Shown here: in pieces, positions 22,961-35,329 of the stretch | How the letters are laid out: every line of letters begins with the position of its first letter | Numbering within the stretch: position 1 is the stretch's first letter | Assembly: GCF_030867095.1 (NCBI RefSeq) | Contig: NC_081824.1 | Coordinates: 114,460,162 to 114,524,161 of the forward strand | Length of the DNA: 64,000 bases | DNA from: Alligator mississippiensis | Taxonomy: Eukaryota > Chordata > Crocodylia > Alligatoridae | Direction: 5' to 3' | Position numbers and translations under genes: made by a program | The notes under the pieces: generated by a model | Database searches by the model: none | What the model saw: the letters and a program-made list of their open reading frames with translations, nothing else | Told to the model about the DNA's origin: nothing

Positions 22961-23495
22961 GGACAGACATTCAAAAAGCCTAAGCCTGAATTGATTCAAT
23001 TTTTGCATGTTATTCTGTAGGTTATTTGGTGGTGGACAGACATTCCCTTTTCATTCTAGAAATCCAGGCACATGCCTGCAGTGGCTCAGGCTAGAAGCCA
23101 GGCAGTGCTGGAGCAGCCCTCCCTTCCCTTCTATAATGCTGAGTTGAGCAGGGCATGACCAGGCCCTGATATGATGCAGTGATAAGGGAGGGTTCCTCCT
23201 CTCCTGGGAAGCCCAGTAGGGAATGTTTATCACCCCAAACTCAGTGTTTATCAGCCCATTAAGAAAACAGAGGGACATTACCAGCTATCTGTTGATTTTA
23301 CCTTTGTCCGGTGTGCCATAGCTCAGAGGTAGCCAGCATTTGGTCTGCTAGCTAATGCTGAGAGATGCCTGTAAGGGACTGGGGAATGCCTGCTTAGCAA
23401 AGAGTGGGGAGGGGAGGGGGGAGCAGAAGCCAGGCAGATGCCTGCAGAGACTGCCGGTGCTGCAGCCAGGGAGCAGAGGGGAGGGGCCAACATTT
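22961..23495. mobile_element. TIR DNA element (GGACAGACAT family), truncated
   Basis: Begins GGACAGACATTCAAAAAGCC as at 14052 and follows that copy (GCAGGCACATGCCTGCAG motif) until the common sequence GAGCAGAGGGGAGGGG, where similarity ends. Right terminus missing. Confidence 0.6.
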
Positions 23496-23756
23496 GCAGA
23501 AGAAACTATAATGTGGACATACATCATACGCTATCTAGAAATCGTAAGTTGGAAAGGTCTTCAGTGGGCTTTGGATCACACCCTTGATTCAGATATGAAT
23601 AAATACATATACATTGCCAAGCAGCAATTACATGCTGTCTTCATTTGCGAGGCTGGAGTTCCTTGGCAGTCACGAGGTGACACACCCCATTACTGAGCCA
23701 GATAGGCCCTTTCAGGAATCAGGCCCTTTTAAGTTCTGATAAGAAAATATAATAGT

Positions 23757-24975
23757 TTCATAGTTGGTAGGGTTGGAAGAGACCTGAGCAGATCATCAAG
23801 TCTGACCCCCTGCCATGGCAGGAAAGAGTAATGAACCTGGCGAGGTGTTCATCCAGCCTCCTCTTAAAGACCCCCAGGGTAGGAGCCAGCACCACTTCTC
23901 TTGGAAGTTGGTTCCAGATCCTAGCCGCCCTGACTGTGAGGTAGCGCCTCCTGATGTCTAGTCTGAATCTACCCTCTGCCAGCTTGTGGCTGTTATTTCT
24001 AGTCATTCCTGGTAGTGCTCGGGGGAACAGGGACTCGCCCAATGCCTGTTGGTCCCCCCTGACTAGTTTGTAAATGGCCACTAGATCCCCCCTCAGCCTT
24101 CTCTTGTGGAAGTTGAACAGGTTCAGGTCCCTTAACCTCTCCTTGTAGGACCTGCCCTGCTGACTCTTGATCATGTGGGTGGCCCTCCTCTGGACCCTCT
24201 CCATGTTGTCCACATTCCTCCTGAAGTGCGGTGCCCAGAACTGGACGCAGTACTCCAACTGCGGCCTGACCAGTGTCGCATAGAGGGGGAGGATCACCTT
24301 CTTGGACCTGCTTGAGATGTATTTGTAGATGCATGACAAGGTACGGTTGGCCTTCCCCACACTGTAGGCCCATGTTCATTTTGGCATCAATAATGACTCC
24401 AAGATCTTTTTCTGCCTCTGCACTGACGAGAAGGGAGTTCCTCAGCCTGTAGGTATGCTTCTGGTTCTTCCTCTGCAGGTGCAGTACCTTGGATTTGTCG
24501 GTGTTGAAACCCATCTTGTTCTCATCCGCCCACCCCTGTAACGTGTCTAGGTCCAATTGCAGCCTATTCCTCCCTTCTAGCATGCCCACTTCTCCCCACA
24601 TCTTAGTGTTGTCTGTGAATTTGAACAGGGTCCTTTTTACATTCCTGTCCAAGTTGCTGATGAAGATGTTGAACAGTGCGGGCCCGAGGACTGAGCCCTG
24701 TGGAACCCCCACTGCCCACAACCTTCCAGGTCGAAAATGACCCGTCCACCACCACTCTCCCTTGGTGCTGCCCTCCAGCCATCTAGTGACCCATTTAACT
24801 GTGTAGGTGTCGATGCCACAGTCCCCTAGTTTTTTAATGAGAATGGGGTGAGAGAGAGTGTTGAAGGCCTTCCTCAAGTCCAGAAAGACTACATCCACTG
24901 CTACCCCTGTGTCTAAGGATTTTGTGACCTGGTCATAGAAGGCCACCAGGTTAGTCTGACAGGACCTGCCTCTAA
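23757..24975 (-). pseudogene. CR1 LINE, 5'-truncated, reverse-transcriptase domain
   Basis: CR1 non-LTR retrotransposon, inverse strand. Reading from 24975 downwards: RT palm segment (AVDVVFLDLRKAF), the conserved GVPQGSVLGPALFNIFI block, then the active-site block. The expected FADD is FTDN here, so the catalytic Asp pair is broken. After a frameshift near 24360 a second frame continues ([16 protein letters not shown]...RVQRRAT) to the C-terminus and the 3' UTR ending near 23757. CR1 ORF2 normally exceeds 900 codons; only about 400 remain. Endonuclease and ORF1 are absent. Confidence 0.85.
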
Positions 24976-25349
24976 TGAGCTGTAGTGTTGTATAATGAAA
25001 ATTACCATTGTACAACATCACAGGTCTGAAAGATGCTGATTCTTAGAGGTGTTCTGAGATCCAGAAAGGTTCATTGAGCCTGTTCCTCCAAAATGAAATA
25101 CTCGAGAGAACAAGTTTCAATAAACTTTAACAGCCATGTTCATATTGAAATACAAATAGTATCTAAATGATCTGATGGTATAGGTGAAGCAATTCAACTC
25201 AAATAATCCAATAGTTATTGATGAGATTTATAGTATTTGTAATAATACATTTAAGGATTTTTTTCGAAGTCCCAAAGTCTTAAAAGCCTCTAACATGTGG
25301 CTCACCTGTTAGGGAAAAGGATTACTTACCTGTGTTTAAAAACTAAGTT

Positions 25350-26196
25350 TTAAAGAAATTCTTGGACAAGTGGGCAGAAAACAACAGGATGCAGTTCAAC
25401 AAGGAGAAATGCAAAGTGCTGCACCTAGGGAGGAAAAATGTCCAGCACACCTACAGCCTAGGGAATGACCTGCTGGGTGGCACAGAGGTGGAAAGGGATC
25501 TTGGAGTCCTAGTGGACTCCAAGATGAACATGAGCCGGCAGTGTGACGAAGCCATCAGAAAAGCCAATGGCACTTTATCGTGCATGAGCAGATGCATGAC
25601 GAATAGGTCCAGGGAGGTGATACTTCCCCTCTATAGGGCGTTGGTCAGACCGCAGTTGGAGTACTGCGTGCAATTCTGGGCGCCACACTTCAAGAAGGAT
25701 GCGGATAACCTGGAGAGGGTACAGCGAAGGGCAACTCGTATGGTCAAGGGCCTGCAGACCAAGCCCTACGAGGAGAGACTAGAGAAACTGGACCTTTTCA
25801 GCCTCCGCAAGAGAAGGTTGAGAGGCGACCTTGTAGCTGCCTATAAGTTCATCACGGGGGCACAGAAGGGAATTGGTGAGGATTTATTCACCAAGGCGCC
25901 CCCAGGGGTTACAAGAAACAATGGCCACAAGCTAGTAGAGAGCAGATTTAGACTGGACATAAGGAAGAACTTCTTCACAGTTCGAGTGGCCAAGGTCTGG
26001 AACGGGCTCCCAAGGGAGGTGGTGCTCTCCCCTACCCGGGGGTCTTCAAGAGGAGGTTAGACGAGTATCTAGCTGGGGTCATCTAGACCCAGCACTCTTT
26101 CCTGCTTATGCAGGGGGTCGGACTTGATGATCTATTGAGGTCCCTTCCAACCCTAACATCTATGAATCTATGAATCTATGAATCTATGAATCTTAT
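25350..26196 (+). pseudogene. CR1 LINE, 5'-truncated, with 3' microsatellite
   Basis: The open frame 25362-26060 encodes the last part of CR1 reverse transcriptase ([58 protein letters not shown]). A frame change around 26030 removes the final residues. It ends in the CR1 signature repeat (TATGAATC)n at 26160-26194. Opposite orientation to the neighbouring CR1 copy. Little decay, so a relatively young subfamily. Confidence 0.87.
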
Positions 26197-27074
26197 CTTG
26201 GTTCATCTTCAGATGGGCTATTCTGCAATGTTCAGAAGTCAATGTTCTGAGGTGAACCTAGATTTTTATACTCAATTACCTGCTTCAACTTCAAAAGTTT
26301 GCTAAATAAGGCTATAAAATATAGAAATGTACCTAATAGGTTATAACCTCATTAAGATTAATATGTCTATTTTATCCTGGGTCATAAAACAGATCTAACT
26401 GGTGTAAAGCCACTAAACAAACTCAAAGGCCACTGATAACCATTAAATTAAAAGCACAATGGCCACTGATGCATGATTCTAACAAGCGCATTTCCTGCTA
26501 TGCTACACATGCGTGGCAGAAAATGTGATTGTGGAATTGAGTATCAGATCCCATTGCACCCTCTTGCTGGTGTAGGGGTAGCCTGGGCTCTCATTAGCTG
26601 ATGGGTTCATAGGAGACAGAAGTTTCATATGGCCCCAGCTTGGGGAATGCATCAGAGTCAAGGGCTGGTAGCCCTAAATCAGCTGACTGGTGCTCCCAGC
26701 CCCTAGAGTACACTGGAGTCTTGAAAGGTTTTGGTGTGCTCTGGAGGCTGGGAGCACTGGATACATGTGATTGGAACCATGGGTCAGGCTCTGGTGACTG
26801 TGAGCATATTTTGCTTGCCACTTGGTAAGATTAATTGTATTCAAGCCATTGCAAGAGTTTTCAGAGTGACAACATGGGGTTGTCAGGTACCAGGGTCAAA
26901 CATGAGAATTTTATGGTGTACTAGGGTGTACACTTAGTCTAGGCTCTGTTAAAACATGTATCTGCAAGTGTTATATGCATGTTGTACTATTATGCTTTCA
27001 CAGCTGGTAGTACTGTATTTACATGTTGGGTAGAGTCAGGGAGATTTAATTAAAAATCGCCTCCTGATCTATGG

Positions 27075-27400
27075 TAATTCAAGATGGATGGCTAGCAGGG
27101 GGAACTGGGTGAGGAGGGGGCAAGGGGAGTCTGTGGAGGAGGGTTGGGGGAGGGCAGTGGGGTCTGCAGGGATGAGGGGGAGTTGGTGGGATCACAGGGG
27201 AAAGTGGCATCTGCAGGGGGCTTGGGGGAATCGGGGGGCTAGTGGGGTCTGCAGGGGGGGTTGGTAGGGTCCTGGGAGGGTTTGGCATGATGGGGGGCAA
27301 ATAGGGTCTTCAGGAGGGTGTTGGGGGTATTGGGGAGAAAGCAGAAACCATGGGGCGGGGGTTGGGATGATCAGGGGTGCTAGTGGGGCTGGAGGGACTT
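27075..27400. repeat. G-rich degenerate minisatellite
   Basis: Repeated GGGGTCTGCAGGG and GTTGGGGGA-type units, strongly G-biased on the + strand with many runs of four or more G. Could form G-quadruplexes. ORFs on the opposite strand are proline-rich by-products. Confidence 0.65.
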
Positions 27401-27542
27401 CCACAGGTCAAATGAGTGGTGTTGATCTCTTGCCCAGCAGGGTTGAGCACCATGCACCTGGATCTGGCCCTATGCGACCCCATTTGGCCCCTGAACTCCT
27501 GAATCAGGCCCTGTGCTGCTTTAGCCTGGCCTCATGCACCAC

Positions 27543-28087
27543 GGGCACTGGTCAGACCACAGTTGGAGTACTGTGTGCAATTCTGGGTGCCGCAATTCAA
27601 GAGGGATGCAGATAACCTGGAAAGGGTCCAGAGAAGGGCCACTCGTATGGTTAAGGGCCTGCAGACCAAGCCCTACGAGGAGAGACTAGAGAAACTGGAC
27701 CTTTTCAGCCTCTGCAAGAGAAGGTTGAGAGGCGACCTTGTGGCTGCCTATAAGTTCATCACGGGGACACAGAAGGGAATTGGTGAGTATTTATTCACCA
27801 AGGCGCCCCCGGGGGTTACAAGAAATAATGGCCACAAGCTAGCAGAGAGCAGATTTAGATTGGACATTAGGAAGAACTTCTTCACAGTTCGAGTGGCCAA
27901 GGTCTGGAACGGGCTCCCAAGGGAGGTGGTGCTCTCCCCTACCCTGGGGGACTTCAAGAGGAGGTTAGATGAGTATCTAGCTGGGGTCATCTAGACCCAG
28001 CACTCTTTCCTGCCTATGCAGGGGGTTGGACTCGATGATCTATTGAGGTCCCTTCCGGCCCTAACATCTATGAATCTATGAATCTAG
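27543..28087 (+). pseudogene. CR1 LINE, short 3' copy, same subfamily
   Basis: The frame 27563-27994 encodes the CR1 RT C-terminus down to DFKRRLDEYLAGVI and a natural stop. Almost identical to the copy 1.9 kb upstream, and intact where that one is frameshifted. Ends in two and a half TATGAATC units. 5' truncated at about 27543. Confidence 0.87.
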
Positions 28088-28849
28088 ATCAGGCCACATG
28101 CTGCCTTAGCCCGCCCCACTGTACCCAGATTAGACTTTATGCTGTCTTGGTTCTGTCCCTTATGCTGGGATCCAGCCCCATGTCCCTCCAGCCCCATGCA
28201 ACCAATCTAGCATGAAAGGCCATGCTATCTAGGGCTCTGATTTTCAGACTACCATGGAATGGGGTCCCCAGGGATGGCCATGATACCCCTAGGGCTCCTT
28301 GACCATGCCAATCCTGCTCAACAGGCACCCTCTTTCTCACCAGCCATGTCTTGCTGGTAATTTTAGTAAAATGGGAGGCTGCCCTCAAGTTTGTATTCTG
28401 GACACAGTTTTGCTGGACCACACTGAACCCTGTGGGTTTTTAGACCCCTTTGGTGTCCTGCTTCAAAATGGATGACTTATGGGACACCCTTAGCCTTACG
28501 GGCAGGATGCATGGCTCCAAAACCACCCCTTCACCACACCCCAAGCCTTGCAGATGGTATTGACGTTGTCCCTCCTGGGCTTTGCTATAGCTTGGCCCCT
28601 TGTCCTCACTGGGCTCTTTGCAGCCCTGTCTCTGTGCACCACACTGGTGCTGGGGTCTGCTCACCCCCTTAGGCAGTGTGCCCCCTGGCGCTGGGGTCTG
28701 CTCACACCCTTACTGCTACGCCTTTCTCTGGCACTGGGGTCCCCACACCATAGTGGGCCCCCAATGAAGCCTCCTTCTTCCCCAATAGCCACAAACCAAT
28801 CCACTGGCTGAACAGCAACTGAAATCTGAGCCCCTGGGCTATAACATAA

Positions 28850-29240
28850 TATAAGCAGTTCAGGCTGTGCTCTGTCCCTTTAAAACATCAAACTTCTCCC
28901 AGCACTAAGGGCCTTATAAGCCAGGGTCTCTGGTGAGCTCCTCTAGCCCCTTAATTCTACCCAGAGTAGAACAGGCAGCCAAGCCTCTCTGGTACACTTC
29001 TTCTCTGAGAGCTCCTTCCCCCTTGGCAGCTGACAGAGAACTCCCTTCTAGTCCCAGCCTTGGAGTTTATATTTGCCCAGGGCCCTGCCTCTTCTGGTCA
29101 GCTGACCGGGTACAGGTGCAGGCTAATTTACTCGTTAGCCTGTTGCCATAGTGACCTGCACATGTGGGCTTCTGTCTGGCTCTTTGGGCTTTCTCCCTAG
29201 GCAGTTTCTGCTCTTATAGGAGCAGACACCTTAGTACCCA
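28850..29240 (+). repeat. Possible old LTR-like segment
   Basis: Pyrimidine-rich block with GAGTTTATAT and CTTCTGGTCAGCTGACCGG, similar in order to 14990-15510. No termini or target duplication found. Confidence 0.3.
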
Positions 29241-29327
29241 GCGACACAGCCCAGTGAGCTAGATGTGGCCTGTGGGCTGGTGTTTTAGTACCTACTGTAC
29301 ATCATGAAGCACAAGCTGGTGCCCAGT

Positions 29328-29905
29328 AGAATCGTAGAATAGAATAATAGAAAATGAAGGTTGGAAGGGACCTCAGGAAGTCATCTAGTCTAAACCCCTG
29401 CTCAAAGCAGGATCATCCCCAACTAGGTCATCCCACCCAAGGCTCTGTCTACCCAGGGCTTATGGAGATGCCATCACCTCTCTGGGTAACCTTTTCCAGT
29501 GTTTTACTACCCTTCAAGTGAGAAAATTTTTCCTAATATCCAACCTAAACCTCTCTTTTTGCAACTTGAAACCATTGGTCCTTGTTCTGTCACCTGCCAC
29601 CATTGAGAACAATGTAGCTCCATCCTCTTTGTAGCCACCCTTCAGGTAGTTTAAAGACTGCTGTCAAATCCCTGCTCATTCTTCTCCAGACTAAATAAGC
29701 CTAGTTCTCTCAACCTCTCCTCATACATCATGTGCCTCAGCCCCTTAATCATTTTTGTTGCCCTCTGATGGACTATCATCAATTCGTTCACATCCATTCT
29801 GTAGAGGGGAGCCCAAAACTGGACACAATACTCTAGATGTGGCCTCACCTGTGCAGAATAGAGGGGATTAATTACTTCCCTTGATCTGCTGACAACATTT
29901 CTACT
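29328..29905 (-). pseudogene. CR1 LINE 3' end, older copy
   Basis: Inverse-strand CR1 3' UTR (GGTTGGAAGGGACCTCAGGA on + strand) followed by the RT C-terminus ([24 protein letters not shown]). Frameshifted and truncated. Confidence 0.8.
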
Positions 29906-30964
29906 AAGGCAAGTAGAGTGTAACCAATAAGCCTTTCAGCAAGACGTGAAGATGTTACTGTAGGTATGAATCTGCCATAGATAGCAAGAGTTTCTTATTG
30001 TAATATAGTTGTGCACAGTAGAACAAAGTCCTTCCTTTGGATAGAAGAACCCCTGAGGTCTCTCTATAAAAGGAAATAAGGGGATCATTCAGAAAGTGTG
30101 TGACCCAGTGCTGTGCAGAGGTTGTCATTGTGGTAGTTGTGCATGATAATATAATTGAAGGCTAAACATGGCAGAAGGAAGGTGGGAGGAGAGGAATCAC
30201 TTGTGCTTGCCTCTTTCAGTCCTTCACTTTGAGAACTAGACAGAGGGGTATGGACTTGCTCTGACACTGGAGAATGTACCTGCAACTGGTTTATATGTCT
30301 GTAAAGTCCTTTGCACCCCTATCCTACTGCAAAAAGAGTAGTATTTAAAATGACGTAGATTAGAAGGCAGTTCAATGATTTCTTGTTTCTCATTTTTACA
30401 TTTTTCTCAGCTGTTTGTGTGTGATACCAACAAACTCTAGTAGATATGTGCATCAGAAGAACAGTCTTTTTAACTATTGTAAAACTGGGATATTTTACAT
30501 TTGAAATACCATGCAGAAAGACATTACTTGCATATGAATTTATTCTGAGATTGGCCTGGAGATGGTGACAGAAGGATTAGATTTTTTAGATATTCATTGT
30601 GCTTCTCAACCTTCCATTTTACAGACCTTCCTTTTAGAAATACACCACCTGTTATAAACTTTGTTTTGCTGCCTAAAAGTCTTTCTGTTTTTTTCAAAAT
30701 GAATCACCATTTACATTCTTATATCAAACAAAAGTTCATGTTGGATATGCAAGCCTTGTGATAGCTCCATTCTTGATATGTAGCTGTATGCTACATATAC
30801 TTGGCTTTACTAAAAGTGTTCTATAAGATTGAGACCCTTGTACAGATAGAGAGTGCTCAACCAGTGAATCAAAATGGCTTATTATTTTTCATCGGTCACA
30901 TGTGTGCTTACAGTCAATATCATCATAAAACTCTAACACTACCATAACATTTTTCTGTTTGAGT

Positions 30965-31046
30965 GCTGTTGTAGCTGTGATGGTCCAGGAGTTATGCAAG
31001 AGGCAAGGATTTTTTTGGGTGATATCTTTTATTGGACCAACTGTTT
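30965..31046. repeat. Fragment of GTAGCTGTG-type TIR repeat
   Basis: TTGTAGCTGTGATGGTCCAG ... TATCTTTTATTGGACCAAC, a relative of the foldback arms at 8293 and 12723 and of 3535-3625. It directly abuts the gypsy LTR. Confidence 0.55.
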
Positions 31047-31252
31047 TGTTAAGTTCCTTACTTACCAAGGAATACTGAGACTTACTTTTCTCCAGGCTCA
31101 AAACAAAGGGCTGCTTTATTCAGGAAGAAACAACACCTAACTGGGAATTTGAAAGTAACTCTGGAACAACATAGAGTAGAGTTCTAGGTCTCCAGCTCCA
31201 CCCTATAATGGTAGGGACAAATGATCAATATTATAATTGCCCTATTACTACA
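31047..31252 (-). repeat. Gypsy 3' LTR (about 206 bp)
   Basis: Minus strand starts TGTAGTAATAGGGC directly after a polypurine tract and ends GGAACTTAACA; the exact end is uncertain (31042 or 31047). Confidence 0.5.
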
Positions 31253-31289
31253 GTCCTTCCCTCTTAATTTACAACCCGGACATACTCTT

Positions 31290-31688
31290 TCAAATAACTA
31301 GGAGTTCTCTGTTTTCTGGCTGGATAACACCCCTCCTCAGGAACAGGCTTTCCTCTGGCCGGGGGAGTATATGTCTGTCTCCAGTATCTCTCACCTCTGG
31401 ACTAGGAGAGTTTGTGGATAGTTCCACATTACTCGGTTCCGAATTCTCAGTCATTCTACCCCATTCCGGGTCCTCCGAATATGTATCCTTCTCAAGCAAT
31501 GGCTCTGGTCTGTCAGGTAGGTTGGTTTGTAAGCAGATGTAGTCCTGATGTTGTCTCACCATTTGGCCATTACTGACTACAGTTTTAAAAGATAAGGGTC
31601 CTGTTTGTTCTTGGATCCTGCCTGGAATCCAAGTAGGTTGGCGGGTACTGAAATTTTTTGTGTAGACAGGATCACACCCCCCCAACAC
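31290..31688 (-). pseudogene. Gypsy integrase C-terminal tail
   Basis: Open frame following the integrase fragments in the same element. It includes PVYTKNFSTRQPTWIPGRI, the tail usually found after the integrase core in these elements. No domain of its own recognised. Confidence 0.5.
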
Positions 31689-31739
31689 TCTCTCTTTAGT
31701 GAGATAATCATGATTGGGTGTTTGAAGGGTCTGCTTTTT

Positions 31740-32459
31740 TCACACTTCTTCCTCCATATTGGGATACAGTAAATCCAAATGAGCCCTGATCGTCCTTCCC
31801 ATTAATAGCTGGGCAGGGCTTATGCCTGTGGTAGTTTGAGGTGTGACTTGATATTTCAAAAGGAATCGAGACAATTTTGTCTCCAAACTTCCTCTGGTCA
31901 TTTTTCTCATCCCTTCTTTAAAAGTCCTCACAGCTGCTCTTCAAGACCATTTGAAGCTGGGCGGTATGGTGATGTATGAATGTTCTTAATAACATTTTTG
32001 CTAAGGAGTTCCTTACATTCATGACTAGTGAAATTTGGGGCACTATCTGTGACCAATACCACAGGCAATCCATGTGTGGCAAATGTCTGCTGAAGTTTGT
32101 CACAGGTTGCATCTGAGGTTGTTGAGTTCATGGCGTACACTTCCAGCCATTTTGAATGAGCATCTATTATGATCAAAAACATTTTTCCTAAATAGGGACC
32201 GGCATAGTCTATGTGCAGATGAAACCAAGACTGTTCTGGCCAGTCCCAAGAATGCAAGGGTGCCTGTGCTGGAGACTGTTGATGTACTTGACTTTGGGGG
32301 CAGTGCTTGACCCTTTTCTAGGTCCTCATCTAGGTGTGGCCTCCACACACAGCTGCAAGCCAAAGCTTTTATTTGGATAATGCCAGGATGTGCATCATGT
32401 AGTTCTGCCAGCACTTTCTTTTGTCCTTGAGGGGGGACTACAACTTGCATGCCCCACAA
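31740..32459 (-). pseudogene. Gypsy integrase, frameshifted
   Basis: Retroviral-type integrase pieces in several frames: zinc-binding region (HDAHPGI), core starting HIDYAGPYLG (first Asp), VTDSAPNF (second Asp), SPYRPASNGLEE (third acidic residue), then the post-core segment GISPAQLLMGR. Frames change near 31930 and 32260. Not functional. Confidence 0.8.
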
Positions 32460-32483
32460 AATACAGCCATCCTCTATGCTTAG

Positions 32484-33101
32484 TTAGGTATTTCTGGTCC
32501 AGAAGGGCTGAAGCTTTCCTCTTGGATTCTCTTTTGGCCAGCCCTGTAAGGTGTAACTCATTGCCCTAGACAGGATAGGATCCTGCCTAGTCCACATTTT
32601 GATCTGAGAAGCCTTCACTGGTGTCTGTTCCAAATGTGCCAACAGCAAGACTACTTCCCCAGTACGCTCTTCTGTAGGGGCTGAGTCCAATAGTGGTAGT
32701 CTGCTCAGGGCATCAGCATTCCCATGCTGATGGCCCACCTTGTAAAGAATCTTGTACTCATACGTGGCTAGGGTCAAAGCCCATCGCTGTAGTCTTGCCA
32801 CTGCCATAGCAGGAACTGCTTTATTTTCCTTAAATAATCCTACCAAAGTTTTGTGGTCTGTTATGATGGTGAAAGCCTTCCCATACAGATACTGGTGAAA
32901 CTTCTTCAGGTAAAAAATAATAGCAAAACTTTCCTTTTCTAACTGGGAATAACCTGGTTCGCCTTTGTTTAGTGTCATTGAGGAATATCCAGTGGGCCAT
33001 TCTTCCTGATCATTCAGTTTATGGGACAACATAGTATCTACTCCATAGAATGAAACATCACAGGACAGGATTAATTCCTTGCTGGGATCAAAATGAGCCA
33101 A
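32484..33101 (-). pseudogene. Gypsy RNase H domain
   Basis: A 205-codon open stretch. The acidic residues appear in LSCDVS, LEKESFA and ITDHKTL, followed by the typical VGHQHGNADALSRLP end. Best-preserved part of this element, but cut off from RT by a frame change near 33100. Confidence 0.82.
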
Positions 33102-33760
33102 AAGCTTGGAAGGCTTTTTCTTGTCTTCCTCCCCGGTGCCATGGGGTTCCTCTCCTTAAGAGGTGTTGTAAAGTTTCTAAGAGAGCTGAAAGGTTTGGAA
33201 GGAACCGATGATAATAATTCAGCCTTCCCAGATATGCCCAAAGTGCTGACATGTTTTGTGGGGCCGGTGCCTCTTCTATAGCTATGACTTTATCTGCCAT
33301 GGGGTGAACTCTTTCCTTGTCGATCTTATAGCCTAAGTACTGCACTTCAAGTCTCTTGAAAAAGCATTTATTTTGTTTCAAATCTAGCCATGCTTCTTCC
33401 AGGTTTTGAAATAACTCTCTTGAGTGTTGCCAGGTGTTCCTTATCACTTTTTCCCAAGATGAGGATATCATCAATCCTCACCACTACCCCTGGAATCTCC
33501 TTTAAGAGGTTTTTCATGACCCTTTGGAGTATGCCAGGGGCTGATGAAACTCCATAAGGCAATCTATTATGTTGGTACAATCCCTTGTGGGTATTTATTG
33601 TGGTGAATTTCTCTCAGTCCCCCTTGAGTTCCATCTGTTGATAAGCCTAGGACATGTCCAACTTGCTAAAATGTGGGCCTCCTCTAAGCACTGCTAGCAA
33701 GTCCTCAGTGCGTGGAATGGGGTAGTTGTCTAACTTAGAAACTTGATTGACTGTGACTTA
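33088..33760 (-). pseudogene. Gypsy reverse transcriptase, broken
   Basis: RT fingers and palm: NRLPYGVSSAPGILQRVM, then the active-site block VRIDDILILG (the aromatic residue before DD is replaced by Ile), then the connection NKCFFKRLEVQYLGYKI. Frame changes near 33480 and 33590. The N-terminal part upstream of 33600 is only traceable in short pieces. Confidence 0.8.
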
Positions 33761-34104
33761 ATAGTCCCCACAGATATGGGTGGTTCCATCAGGCTTGGCC
33801 ACTGGTACAATGGGTGTTGCCTCAGTTCTCTTTTTAAGGGCATATGGAACTCATCTGGTTTTGAAATACTTTGGCTGGCTGCCCTCTTGGATATAAATCC
33901 TAGCCTTATTCCCTTCAGTGTACCTAACCCCTCTTAGAATAATGCAGGGTAGGCCCCCAGGATTTCTTTTACGGCCGACATTTCCTGTAAGTCTAACTTA
34001 CATATTTCTTCCCAATCTAGTCTGATTTTTTCAGCCATGTCCTACCAAACAAGTTTGGCCTTTCTCCTTTTACAACTAAGGCCTTTAAGGTTTTCTGTTG
34101 TTGT

Positions 34105-34560
34105 TTATGTAACAGGGACACTTACTGATTCTACTACTGTTTTCCCTAGTGTCTTTAGTTTCACTCTTGTCTTTAACAATGGACTCAGACCTGTTTTACA
34201 CTGTCGATAAGTCTTTTCATTAACCACTGTGACAGATGCCCCTAAATCTATTTCCATGCATGTGGGTTGCTTATTTAACTGTACAGTGACTGTGCAAGGT
34301 TCCACTTTATCCTCCATTACACAGTATACAATGTGTACCTCTTCATTTGCCTCCTTTCCCTCATCCTCTTCTACGTGATCAGCTTTTTGCGTTTTGCTTT
34401 CTTCCCTTTTCTTTCCTTTTTGCTTTCTTCCCCTTTCTTTGGCTTGACCTTGTGCAGCCGGATAGCCCCCCTTGCATTTTTTTGCTAAGTGTCCCATCTT
34501 TCTGCATTTATAGCACTGGGACATTTTGTGTCTGCAAACTCAGGCTGAATGCATGCCTCC
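34105..34560 (-). pseudogene. Gypsy nucleocapsid/protease
   Basis: Open frame with a complete CCHC knuckle (CYKCRKMGHLAKKC), a lysine-rich stretch, and a retropepsin start CMEIDLGASVTVV in which the active-site DTGA reads DLGA. An additional Cys-rich piece lies just upstream. Protease activity is not expected. Confidence 0.75.
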
Positions 34561-34639
34561 ACAGCAAAAACATCTCTCCATGCGTCTAAATTTTTGTTGA
34601 GAGCTTTGCACTTGGTTTATGGGCTCATGTTGCATTTCT

Positions 34640-35137
34640 TTATTGTCTAGCATAGACAATAAATCCTGTACATTTTTCACTGCTGCTTCCATGGCAGTTG
34701 CCACCTTTACAGCTTTGTCCCAGGTCAGGTCTCCATCTGCAAGTAATTTTTTTTTGGATTTTTACATCACCAACTCCACAAACAGATCTGTCCTTCAACA
34801 TATCCTCTAGGACATTTCCAAAAGACCAGTGTTCGGTTAGCTTTTTGAGCTCAGCAATATACTCTAAGATAGATTCACCTTCCTTCCTCATTCTGTTATG
34901 GATTTTGAAACTTTCTACAATAGTGTTTGGCTTTGGAGGGCTTCTCTCCCACCTTTCTTCTTCTTCCTTTCTTCTCACCAATTTAAAAAAAGAAAAGGGG
35001 TGGGGAGGAAGGGGTGTTTCTGTCAGGCATCTCCTCCAATAAACTCTCCAAGGCTGGAACCATACTTTGTCAGCTTTAGCCTGGTGAGGCTTTGCCTGTG
35101 ATTCCTTTTGTATTTTGAATGCTATAAGCATATTCAT
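34640..35137 (-). pseudogene. Gypsy gag fragment
   Basis: Frames covering gag/capsid sequence (FKIHNRMRKEGESILEYIAEL). A frameshift near 34750 moves the continuation into another frame. Upstream of 35150 the similarity stops. Confidence 0.65.
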
Positions 35138-35329
35138 TTCAACAATTTGTGGCTAACTATTATAACATTTTTATTTTCCTCTTGAATCAAAGAACTTTTA
35201 CTTAAAGCACTCACAAGTCTTGTGAAATAATGAAGGAAATGCTAAGTAATAATGGATTTGCTCTGCAACACAATATGTGATTCATCTGTAACAATGGAAT
35301 TCAAGAAGCTAATTTAACACCTGGTTTCT

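Larger units (their letters stand above)
31042..35150 (-). mobile_element. Ty3/gypsy retrotransposon, decayed, 5'-truncated
   Basis: In inverse orientation the order is gag with zinc knuckle, protease, reverse transcriptase, RNase H, integrase, i.e. the Ty3/gypsy order. The reading frame is broken many times. A short 3' LTR lies at about 31047-31252, preceded by a polypurine tract (AAGAGGGAAGGA on the minus strand) next to the TGTAGT LTR start. I find no 5' LTR near 35150, so the 5' end is probably missing. Confidence 0.85.

Noticed and set aside
25362-27994. CR1 reverse-transcriptase ORFs as host genes
   Set aside because: 5'-truncated LINE copies ending in the CR1 3' microsatellite; no endonuclease or ORF1.
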